Below, in pieces: positions 1 through 9,300 of a stretch of DNA of 11,876 nucleotides. Position 1 is the first letter of the stretch, and every line of letters begins with the position of its first letter. Under the pieces are notes generated by a model that worked only from the letters and a program-made list of their open reading frames with translations, was not told the DNA's origin and made no database searches. Made by a program: the position numbers and the translations under genes. Location: NCBI RefSeq assembly GCF_000611645.1, contig NW_014011828.1, positions 1 through 11,876 on the forward strand, in the 5' to 3' direction. Source of the DNA: Monoraphidium neglectum. Taxonomy: Eukaryota; Chlorophyta; Chlorophyceae; Sphaeropleales; Selenastraceae.

Positions 1-142
1 CGCCGCAGGCGCAGGCGGCTGCGGCGCGGGTTGGTGGTGCGGCTGCTGCAGCGCCTGCAGGCCGCCCGCGAGGGCGGCGCCCGCGGCGGCGACCAGCGAC
101 GCGCCGCTGCTGCCGGCGCTGCTGCCGAGCAGGGGTCCGAAG

Positions 143-178
<36 letters not shown>

Positions 179-519
179 GGCGGCGGCGGCGGCAGTGCTG
201 GCGGCTGCTCGTCCTGCGTGACTGCAGCCTGGTTGCTGTCGCCCCCGGCCGAACCCTCGTGGGGCGGCTGCCGCTCGCTGCTAACCTGGGTCTCCGCAGG
301 CTGATCAGCGGCTGTACCATTGGAAGACGACAAAGCAGTGGCAGCGACCTGAACGTCACCGACTCCGGTCTCCGTCGCTGCCTCATATGCGTCCTCATCT
401 TCTGGCAAGGGGCTTCCGCCCTGCTCCTGTGCAGCGCTGTCATGAGGGACGTGCGCCTGGCTGTCCGCCCGCCCTTGCTGCTGCTCAGACTGTGGCGCCG
501 GGGGCGACCACAGCGGCGG

Positions 520-555
<36 letters not shown>

Positions 556-1830
556 GGGTTGCGGTTCAAACAGCTCATCCAGTGTGCGTGCTGCGGGCGC
601 AAAACCAGAACCGGACGAGACGCGTGGGGGACCCAATGAGGAAACACCAGCCAGCGGGGATGAGACGTGCGACTGGCCAAGGGCGGGACCTGCCGCGGCA
701 TACGGTGGCCCTGGCAGCTGCGGCGGCCCAAACGACTGGCTGTGCTGCGGGGAAGCGGCGCCTCCTTGGCTTCCCCAAGGCCGAGGGACTGCGTAGCTTC
801 CACTGTCATGCTGCAGGTGCAGTTGCCCGGGGCTGCCCGAGGGCCCGGCTGCGTCTGAGGCCGCTCCCGTCCCCGCGTCTGCTGCGTATGAGCCCTGCGC
901 AGGCGGCCACGCGCCCCCGCCAGAGGAGGCCGGAGCCGGCGGCTGGCGCGGCCGCTGCGGCTGACTCTGCTGCCGCGAGGCGGCTGCAGTGGGGGACGCC
1001 GCGGCGGGAGAGCTGGCGCCAGGGTGGTCCCGGAAGGGGATCGAGCTTGCAACTGCGCTGGAGAAGCCGCCGGTAGTGGCGGCAGCGCCGCCAGACGGCG
1101 GGGCGGCGGGCCCCTGTGATGTGCAGAGGCGGGTGTGTTGCGAGGCCAGACGCACAAGCGGTGGGCGCAGGTGAGATCGAGAGTCAAAGTTTGAAATGGG
1201 AAGTTGCCGCACCCAAGCCATGCAGCAGTGTATGCAGAAGGACAGCCTGTTCGATGGCCTCCTGAGAGGGCGCTTGCGGCCCGATGCGCATGGCCTCACC
1301 TTCGAGTAGCTGGGTGAGTTGGCAGAGGGCAATGCGGAGAGGCGTGCCGCGACCGGCGAACCTGCAACCGAAGTGCGAGTGCCCAGGAGCGCCGCCGTTG
1401 GAGGCCGAGGCAAGCAATCAGGGGGTTGGTCGCCATGCTCGTACTGGCAATTAATCATCGAGCAACTGCATGATGGCAAGTCTAGCGGCAAAGCGCTGCC
1501 GCGAGACTCGCAATTGTGCTGCGGCTTCGAGTGGGCTGCACCGCATTGATGCGGGGTGCACAAGCGCTCTGCAGCGGTAAGGAATCCTGAAACCCTTGCA
1601 TGTCCACTCTTGCATGCAATTGAGGATGCGTTGCCACCCATACCCGCTTGTGAGGCTGTCTCATTGTGGGTCGCAATGCGTGCGCCATGTGCAGACAGCG
1701 GCGCACCTGCCGCAATGTCATCGCCTTGACGCCGTTGTGACACAGAGGATACAGAGGACGACACCGTTCTGTCTACCTTTTCCAATAGTTCTTCCGCAGC
1801 TTTGAGCTGCTGTTGCAGCCAACTCGCCAT
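1..1830 (-). CDS. Golgin-84-like protein, N-terminal part (runs off left edge)
   Basis: Seen: from an ATG at 1830-1828 the minus strand has no stop for 610 codons, to the window edge; an in-frame TAA at 1887-1885 makes this the first possible start. The N-terminus reads MASWLQQQLKAAEELLEKVD, an amphipathic segment much like the start of plant golgin candidates 1 and 2 (golgin-84 type), which tether Golgi vesicles through a C-terminal coiled coil and membrane anchor. Below about 1113 the protein is rich in Pro, Gln, Ser and Ala, has no cysteine, and carries Q tracts from (CAG)11 and (CAG)10, so it is probably disordered. The coiled coil and anchor would lie off the left edge. The middle part (about 1706-1053) may be an intron despite being open. 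Inference: divergent partner of the polymerase gene. Family assignment rests on about 30 residues and is moderate; that the strand is coding is more secure. Confidence 0.6.
145..177 (-). repeat. (CAG)11 polyglutamine tract
   Basis: Eleven perfect CTG triplets on the plus strand read as CAG (Gln) in the open minus frame, directly after five prolines. The pure triplet makes it a likely length-variable site. It sits in the disordered part of the golgin-like protein. Confidence 0.9.
523..552 (-). repeat. (CAG)10 polyglutamine tract
   Basis: Ten perfect CTG triplets on the plus strand encode Gln in the minus frame. This is a second tract in the same frame as the one at 145-177, which supports the minus strand as coding. 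Confidence 0.9.
1053..1706 (-). other. Candidate intron in the golgin-like gene
   Basis: The minus frame stays open here, but its translation differs from both sides. It has 13 cysteines in about 198 codons (1114-1707) plus scattered His and Trp, while the downstream 370 codons have none, and the DNA is less G+C-rich. A good minus-strand donor (GCAG followed by GTGCGC) lies at 1707/1706, after the conserved N-terminus. Acceptor-like CAGs end at 1114 (after CCTCTGCACATCACAG) and at 1053. Only the 1053 acceptor keeps the downstream frame when paired with this donor; the 1114 acceptor needs a phase-0 donor. The boundaries are therefore approximate. Confidence 0.4.
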
Positions 1831-2248
1831 GATCCGCTGATCGGTCGCTGCAGCGGGCGTTGTTGCCCAATCCTTGCGACACGTTTACGGTCCACAAAAG
1901 CTAGGAGGAGCAGCACACTGTTACGGTGATGTGCCTCACTGCGCGCTGCACGCACATCGCGTTGAGATCAACTTAGGAATAGCGACCTTCAGCCAGCTAA
2001 GGCTGGACTAAGACGATGCAGATAACTTCTTTGATTCTCGTTCACTTGAGGAGATTTGAACGGGCCCGCGCGTACAATTTCTGCTCAGACTTGTTGGGGG
2101 GCTGGTTTTGATCATTTGAGCTGATGACGCCTGCGCAGGGCGACCTGACTTGTCCATGGCTGTATGTATCATTTGCAATTGCAGGTTCGCATGCTGCCTG
2201 GCTTTGTTTCAGGTTAACGATACAACGTTGCTACTGTGTATGATAACG

Positions 2249-2306
2249 CACTGGTCGGTGCTCAATGGTGCACCCTAATAATGTACAGCCAGCGCATTGA
2301 CCAGTG
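2249..2306. repeat. Imperfect inverted repeat in intergenic DNA
   Basis: CACTGGTC (2249-2256) and GACCAGTG (2299-2306) are perfect 8-bp arms. Inside them CAATG (2263-2267) and CATTG (2295-2299) extend the symmetry. It could be a protein-binding or cruciform site, the footprint of a small transposable element, or chance. Confidence 0.4.
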
Positions 2307-2921
2307 TAAACACTTTGACCGGTGACGTAAATTGTTCAAAGGGAGTGGGTGGATGTTGCAGTACGGTTTGAGAGGCGCAAACATAATTGCTTGAAAGAAT
2401 GGCCTTGTCTTGAGTCCATGCACAGCTGCCAAAAGCGGCGCAGGTCACCTCGCATCTACACGACACCCGCGGAACAGACTTTTCGCTGGTTATTCTGCCC
2501 CCATGAGTAGCAGTACACTTGCTCTTCAGTAACAAGGCGCTTAGTTTGTGAGAAGGGGCACGTACTGCAGAGTAGAGCCGCTCCCGACAGGTGTTTGCGT
2601 TGCTCACTGCAGCGCCTGGAACCATGGGGACACACCGTATGGAGGAGGGATACCACTATGCTCTAAGCGAGCATAGGCTGCTGTCAGAGAGGATGTTTGT
2701 AAATTCAGACTCCTCTTGAGCGGCGCCGTCCGGGCATGGCCTGGAAACCGCGCTGTGCCCGCTGCCCGCTCGCCACCTGGACGCGCTCGAGGCGCACGCC
2801 ATATTGTCCCATACCGTTGAGTGCAGACTTTTGATGATGACCGAAGCATCACAGTTTACCCTGAAAACCCCAGGAAACAGCGCCGTTTCATGGAAAGACG
2901 GATCAGGTCGCCCTGACCCCA

Positions 2922-2929
2922 ACACGTGT
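2922..2929. promoter_or_regulatory. G-box-type palindrome ACACGTGT
   Basis: A perfect 8-bp palindrome with CACGTG core (2923-2928) lies about 120 bp upstream of the predicted polymerase start codon. In green plants this core binds bZIP and bHLH factors, often in light or circadian control. Its role here is inferred from sequence and position only. Confidence 0.35.
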
Positions 2930-2945
2930 GATGCCTATACTGCAG

Positions 2946-3035
2946 GTGCACAGAAAATTACATACGCGCATTAATATCATCGTTTTGGCCGCCGCGCGCC
3001 CATAATGATCTAGATAAGTAATTTTCTCCTTTCAG
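2946..3035 (+). other. Possible 5'-UTR intron of the polymerase gene
   Basis: A donor-like CTGCAG followed by GTGCAC is at 2945/2946. One of the best acceptors in the window, TTTTCTCCTTTCAG, ends at 3035, just 12 bases before the first in-frame ATG (3048). Removing these 90 bases would join leader sequence to the first coding exon. The acceptor is convincing; the donor is a guess. Confidence 0.35.
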
Positions 3036-3047
3036 CACGGGCCACGC

Positions 3048-3381
3048 ATGCGCCGGGCTGGCGCGCGTGCGTCCATAATGGTGCTCCAAGCCTTGTATCA
3101 GAGGAGCAGGCTGGGGCCGGCACAAGGTCCGCAGCCGCTCTACCCGTCACGGCCCAACGCACGCGCTGGTGCCTGGTGAGCATCACCGCTGGCTGCTGCA
3201 TGGCCATGCAGAGGCACTGCCTCGCTGCATCTCACGGCAACAACGCTTGCACACATTGGCGCTGACAAGCTCCATGTGCCACGTACGCAGGCGCGCTCTT
3301 TGGACACGCCCGCGGCTGCTGCAGTCGCCTAGCGCACAGCTGAATGGGGGGCTCGCCGGGCGCATACAAGCCCCTGGGGCA
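3048..3381 (+). other. Predicted organelle transit peptide
   Basis: After splicing out 3176-3290 the first 73 residues contain no Asp or Glu but many Arg, Ala, Ser, Leu and Gln (starts MRRAGARASIMVLQALYQRS); the first acidic residue is the Glu at 3382. This composition is typical of mitochondrial and chloroplast targeting peptides, and plant POPs are often dual-targeted. Which organelle receives it cannot be read from the sequence. Confidence 0.6.
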
Positions 3382-6300
3382 GAGGTGTTGAAGCAGGACC
3401 AGGCTGTCCGCAGCGCTTCAAGCACTGGCATGGCCAGCAGCCCGAGGATGGCATCGGCGGCCGGGGGCGGCGGAGGTCGCGGCGCCAGCACGCCTGGCAG
3501 CGCGGCTGGCGTATTGACCAATGCGCAGCGACCTCGCATCCACAGCCTTCCACGCAGCAGCCAGGGCGGGCATCAGCTGCCCAGTAGGGTCTGGGGCAGC
3601 CAGTACGCCTACTCTGTGGGTGCCGCAGGCGCACGTACGGCGGTGGGCACGTCAGCGTCAGCGGCCCCGCATCCCGCGGCTCCGCACCCGGCAGCCCCTC
3701 ATCACCCCCAGGCGCCCCTGCACGCGATGCCACCACGGCCGGCGCCCCGGAGGAACCCTCAGGCAGCTCACAACGGCAGCGCACCGCCGGCGCCGCAGGT
3801 GCATCTGGCGGCGCACGCCAAACAGCTTGAGCAGCAGACGTCGCGGCAACAGGTCACGGTCAGCAGCAGCAGCGCACTACTTGTGCACGGCCACGGTGGA
3901 GGCAGTGCGCCGTCCGTGTGCGCTCCAGCGGACGGGGCTTGGCAGCGGGCGGCGCTTGACGGCGGCAGCAGCGCCTGGGCCCCCGGGCCCCCTGGCGCGA
4001 CGGGCTTGACCGCCCCTGCAGCAGCTACTGCTCTCAGCGTTGGCCGCAGCCAAACGCTGCGCGATCCCAGCCTGGGGGGAAACATCCCTCCAAGCCGGGG
4101 CATGGTCATTCGGGGAGGATTCATGCCAGCGCACGGCTTGGGGGCCGTCAATGGCAGGGGAGGCCTCACCTCAGGTGACAGAAGTGTGCTGGCGCTCAGG
4201 CAGGGCGCTGGTGCAGTGGCCCAATCTGCCCCCTGGCAGCAGCAGCACCAGCAGCAGCAGCACCAGCAGCAGCCCCACACTGTACAGCATTTGCCTAGCG
4301 GGAACGGGGCTCCCTGGGACAGCTCGCCACAGCAGCAGCAGCAGCAACACTATCAGCAGCAGCAACACTATCAGCACCAGCAGGTGCAGCAGCCGCCAGC
4401 ACAGCAGCAGCAGCTGCAGCTTGCCTGGAACCACCCTTCACAGCAGCCGCAACAGCCTCCTCCATATCAACAGCAGCAGCAGCAGCAGCCTCAGCGTTCG
4501 TGGCAGCAGACGCAGCCCGTGCAGCAGCCTGTGCAGCAGCAGCAGCTGCAGCCGCCGTCGTGGGTGGCCCAACCGCTGCCGGACGGTCATCAGTGGACGG
4601 CCCCGCTCGACCCCAACACACCCCACGCCATCTCCCCGAGCGCTGCCGGCGAGCCGTACCCCCAGCCCGCGCCGCCGCCGCCGCCGCCGCCTCCGCAGCT
4701 GCTGTCCGCGCCCCCGCTGGACGTGCTCGTTGTCGAGACCGCAGCGCAGGCCAGGGCCGTGGTAGACCAGCTGCTGCGCCTGGCAGAGGACGGCGTCAGG
4801 AACCCGGCGACCGGTGCGGTCGAGCAGGCGTACTTTGCATGTGATACGGAGGTTGCAGGGATTGACGTGAAGGAGGAGAGCCCCGTGGGCCACGGCGTGG
4901 TGACGTGCTTCTCGGTGTACGCGGGCCCCTGGCTCGACTTTGGGGCCGGCGGCGGCGGCGGCGGCGGTGCCGGGGCCGCAGTGGCGAAGCCGCGGATCTG
5001 GGTCGACCTGCTGAAGGGCTGGGAGCGGCGCGCGCGCGCGCGGCAGCAGGCGGAGCGGCGCGTGGCGGACGAGGAGGGGCGCATCGCGGAGCGGCTGCGG
5101 GCGGAGGAGGAGGAGGCGCAGCGGGCGGCGGCGGAGGAGCTGCGGGCGGCGGAGGAGGCGAGGAAAGCGCAGGAGGCCGCTGCCAAGGCTGCCGCCAGAG
5201 CGGCGGCCAAGGCAGAGGAGGCGGCGGCCAAAGCCGAGGCAAAGGCAGCAGCAAAGGCGGAGGCGAAGGCGAAGGCAGCGGCGGACGCAGCGGCGGAAGC
5301 AAAACCGGTGGCAAAGCGGGTCCGGAAGACCCGGGCCAGCGTGGCGCAGGCCGCTGAGGGGCCCGCCGGCGAGGCCTCGACTGAGTCAGCTGCTGCGCCC
5401 TCGCGCGTGCCCGGGGACGCGCCGGCCGCGGCCGCGCCAAAGGCGGCGCGCAAGCGGAGGACCAAGGCGGATATCGAGGCGTCGGCGCAGGAGGCAGGGG
5501 CCGGGGCGCCGGCTGCGGCAGAGGAGGCGGCAGCGCCGGCTCCCAAGCGGCGGGCGACGCGCAAGAGCAAGAAAGCACTGGAGGCAGCGGCCGATGCGCA
5601 GCAACACGCGGTCGAGGCGGCGGTGGCGGCGCCAGCGGAGCCACCAGACCCGAGCGCCGCGCCGGCCGCCGCGCCCAAGCGGCGCGGTCGCAAGCCGAAG
5701 AGCAGCTATGTCGCGGCCGCGGCCGAGGACGCGGGCGCCGGCCGCGGCGGCGGCATTGTCGCCGCGTTTTCCCTGGACAGCGACTGGGCCGTCAGCGTCA
5801 GCAGCAACGGCAGTGGCGGCAACGGCGTCGCGTGGGGTGCCAACGGTGGCTCTCACAGCGAGGCGGCCCAAGAAGCGGTCTCTGACTGCGCCAGCGGCGT
5901 CGGCGGCGCCAGCGCTGCAGGGAGCGGCGCGGCATGGGGGCCCCTGTACCTAGATGAGGGCGAGCCGGAGCTGCCTCCGCCGACGCTGCAGGAGGTCCTG
6001 GAAGACAAGGAGGCGGCCGGCATACTGCGGGAGTTTTCGCGGTTCTTCGGGGACGAGCGCGCCAAGAAGGTCGGCGGGATCGCCGCGGCGGGGCGGCGGG
6101 GGCGCACGTATGCGCGGGCATGCGCGGCGGGGGCGTGCTGGGGCCGCCGTCAGCGCGGGCGCCTCGCTCTACGCATTCCGTCTGCAGCGGCCTAAGCTCA
6201 AGGACTGCTCTGGCTTTTCAATCACCCGCCCACAATTTGCCCACAATCGCCACCACATGCTTCCGGGCGCATGCGCACGTCCCTGATGTTCACCCCGGCG

Positions 6301-9300
6301 CTGCCTGCCACATGAGCAACGAAACCGGTCACCCTCGCGCAGGTGTGGCACAACTACGGCTTTGACCGACACGTCCTCTCCAACATGGGCGTCCACTGCA
6401 AGGGCTTCGGCGGCGACACCCTGCACATGGCACGCCTGCACGACGCCAGCAGGAAGCTGCAGGGCGGCTACTCGTTGGAGGGCCTCTCCTCGGACCGCAA
6501 GGTGGCCGCCGCGCGTCACGCATCGTGCAGTGCCTGGTCGACTTCGTTTCTATGCATCAGGCGGGCTCCTCTCTGTCTGCAGCGTGGCCGATGTTTGACC
6601 TGGCCACCCCGCTGGCACGTTTTGGAGGCAGGCGCCGATATGGCATTTGTATACCCCTCACAGCCCCACCTACGACCCTCAATGACAAGTGACACATGAC
6701 GTTCTCTCTTGAATCCGTGCATAACTATCCCAATTGAGCACACACAACGTGTGCACGCACATCTACAAGCACACTGCACAACACGCGCACACACACACAA
6801 TGCCCACAAGTCGCACAACACTTGATAAACACAACGCCCACACACACACACACGCGCGCGCATGTAGCTGCTGGAGGTGCTGGAGGCAGACCTGCAGGCG
6901 GAGGCGCTACTGCCAAAGCGCGGCATGAAGGACCGCTTTGCGCGGCCAAAGCGCAAGGGCGACGGCTCGCCCACCAAGGCGCGCTTCATGCCGCCCATGC
7001 ACGTCCTGCACACCAGTGAGGCAACGCGGTACGAGTGGGTCGACTACTCCGCCTTGGACGCCAAGGTGTGGGGTGGCCTCGGGGTGGGGGTTTGCGGGGT
7101 TGGGCGATTGTGGCGCTATGGGATCGTGAGGGGGTGGGGGTGGCGGGGAGCGTGGTTGCTTCGGTCGTTTTGTGTGCCACACATCAGGTGGTAGGTGAGG
7201 GGATTGGCAGGGGTGGAGGAGGATTCAGGGGAGGGACGTCAGCGTGCTGTCGGCAGTCAACGGCGACGAGTTGCGGGACCGCCGAGCAGGATCGTCTGCA
7301 GCCGCAGGCTCCCTTCCTCGCTCCGACGCAGCACCCTCCAGGAATTCCCCGCCCGCACTCACCGTCCCGCCGACCTGCACCGCAACCCCCCAGGCCACCT
7401 GGAACGTGCACCGCGCCCTCAAGGCCCACCTGGAGGCCCACTATGCCTACATGGATGACTACCTCGCCCACAAACTCGGCCTGGGGCCAGAGCCCCGGCC
7501 AAAGGCGGCCCTGCCGGCACCACAGCAGCAGCAGCAGCAGCCGGCGCCCGCACGCGGCCCCCGCCGCAGGGTCCCCGCGGGGCCCGGCGCGGCCCAGCTT
7601 GCGAGGCCGGGCGGCGGCAACGGCGGCCTCAACGGGGGCAGGAACGGCGGGCACGTCGTGGGCGCGATGAGCGTGGTCGCGGCGGCGGCGGTGGCGGAGC
7701 CGGCTAGGGCCCCGGCTCAGGGCGCGGCGGGGAGCTCGGCGCTGACGCAGATGGACGTGTACAGGCAGTACTGGCTGCCGTTTGGCGAGCTGCTGACAGA
7801 CATGGAGCAGGCGGGCGTCAGGGTCAACAGGTGCCAGACTGGGTTTGACCAGGGGTTGACCAGGGTTGGACCACAGGCTGTCGCACTTTGCATACAAAAT
7901 CCTTTCTTTGCATTCCCTTTGCTGGTCTGTGAACAGTGCTGGTACGTGAACAGAGTGTGCAGAATGGCGTCTGACCCTCTCGCATCGTGCGTTGATGATC
8001 CGTCTGTCCAGGGAGCACCTGCGCACCCAGGAGGCCCAGGCAAAGCTCGATCAGGCGGCGGCGGAGGCCTACTTCCGCGATTGGGCGCAGGCCAAGGTGC
8101 CGGCCGCCAAGTACATGAACATCAGCTCCGGCCTGCAGGTGCGCGGGCGGGGCGGCAGGCGGGGGTTCAGTAAGGGGGTCTGTGCATATGTCGGAGCGTT
8201 GTTGGGGGGGATGACGGATGAGCGGTCCAGGGAAGTGTGACTGCAGCCTGGCCGGCACTTTTGAATGTAGGTTAGGACGGGTCAGGGGGTTGACAGCTGT
8301 GCGTGGTGCTTCGCGCGGTTGCGACGTCGCCCCCGTGTTCTTCTCCCGCCCAGCATGAGTGCACATGCATACCCGCGCAAGCTTCAGCGCACACGCACGC
8401 CGTCATGCGCGCACCCTCGACCGAGGGGCGCCCTCCGTCCCCACCACAATCCCCTGGCGTACAATCCACTCACTATCCACCAGATCCGCCAGCTGCTGTT
8501 CCCTGACGCCGTCGAGGACGGCAGCGGCGTGCGCGTGTTCAAGGCGGAGAACCCGGACCACGAGCGCGGCATAGCGGAGGGCTGGAAGCCCAAGCCCCTG
8601 CGGTTCGTGGACATGCCGCTGCACGGCATCTGGGGCCAGGGCGTGCCCGGGCGGCTGCAGGTGAGGGGCCGCTGTTTGGGGGAGCGTGAGGCAGGGTACG
8701 GGCGGCGGCCGGTACCCTACATCGGGTCGGACGTCTTTGTTCGATGGGCTAGGCCGTGTCTGACGCGCTGCACAGCGGGTGCAAAACGACTTGAGATGAG
8801 GGTGTGAGGAGTGCCAGTGGGTAGCACCACAGGTAGCCAAGAGGACGGCCGGCCGGCTGCCCTCACAAACCATCGCAACCGCGCCCCTGGCGCACTGAAG
8901 TTCACAGCCGCAAAGCAATCAACAGCGCTCCATGCCGCCCCCACCGCGCCTGCCGTCGCTCGACCTCAACACCACAGCGCAAACAATGTGCCCATGCTCG
9001 CCTTCCTCGACCCAACCGCCCCTATTCTCACTGCGTGAGCCCACTCATCCTCTTTGCCCGCGCCCGCCAACGCGCAGGTGGAGGTTACCACCGAAAAGGG
9101 ATCCCCTGCCGTAAGCACCGCCGTGCTGCGTTCCTTGGCCGGCAAGCCCGGCGCCGCCTTCAAGGCCCTCCAGGAGCTCGACGGCACGGCAGCTGCCGCT
9201 GCGGCAGCTTCCCGCGACCTCATCCCCATCGTCGACACGTTTGATGACGAGGGGGGCGACGAGTTTGGCGGGTTTGGGGATGATGCGGCTTCAGCGGCGG

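Larger units (their letters stand above)
1831..3047. promoter_or_regulatory. Divergent intergenic region / 5' UTRs
   Basis: About 1.2 kb separates the two divergent start codons. All three minus frames contain short ORFs in 2275-2925, but none shows recognisable motifs, biased codons or in-phase splice partners, so I see no gene. The stretch is visibly poorer in G+C than the exons. It should hold the promoters and 5' leaders of both genes. Visible sites are a CRE-like TGACGTAA at 2323-2330, a G-box palindrome at 2922-2929, a small hairpin (CCAGC-TAAG-GCTGG) at 1993-2006, and a pyrimidine-rich acceptor at 3035. No clear TATA box was found. Confidence 0.55.
4717..7065 (+). other. 3'-5' (proofreading) exonuclease domain, split by insertion and introns 2-3
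   Basis: The domain opens with LDVLVVETAAQARAVVDQLL. The first strand carries CDTEVAGID (Exo I Asp and Glu at 4843 and 4849). GHGVVTCFSVYAGPW and IWVDLL follow. After the insertion (5020-6021) it resumes with ILREFSRFFGDERAKK. The next exon starts VWHNYGFDRH (Exo II) and GDTLHMARLHDASRKL, and exon 4 ends with VDYSALDAK (Exo III). All acidic residues needed for two-metal exonuclease chemistry are present, so proofreading should be active unless the insertion interferes. Confidence 0.88.

Noticed and set aside
31..1076. Two overlapping plus-strand ORFs (31-639 and 387-1076), one with long Leu runs and the other with Ala runs
   Set aside because: They are the antisense readings of the CAG (Gln) tracts. 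The minus frame is open through the whole region, continues from a recognisable N-terminus and has the P/Q/S/A composition of a disordered protein.
1168..1176. Perfect plus-strand donor-like CAG|GTGAGA
   Set aside because: No plus-strand exon with coding character leads into it and no gene is supported on that strand here; taken as chance.
1184..1417. Minus-strand ORF with a plausible-looking helix (CQLTQLLEGEAMRIG)
   Set aside because: It is in a different frame from the golgin-like gene, has no donor near its end to join the Q-rich exon, and matches no family I recognise. It lies inside the candidate intron.
2275..2925. Several overlapping minus-strand ORFs in the intergenic region
   Set aside because: Short, mutually overlapping, no codon bias or motif, and no in-phase splice partners.
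3169..3273. GTG at 3169 as the start of the long polymerase frame
   Set aside because: A nuclear gene should start with ATG. The GTG is followed by 35 codons with no transit-like character, most of which fall in the predicted intron 1.
4590..5693. Long minus-strand ORFs (up to 367 codons) opposite the insertion
   Set aside because: Ser/Ala/Pro-rich shadows of the GC-rich plus-strand exon. The plus frame runs directly into conserved polymerase motifs.
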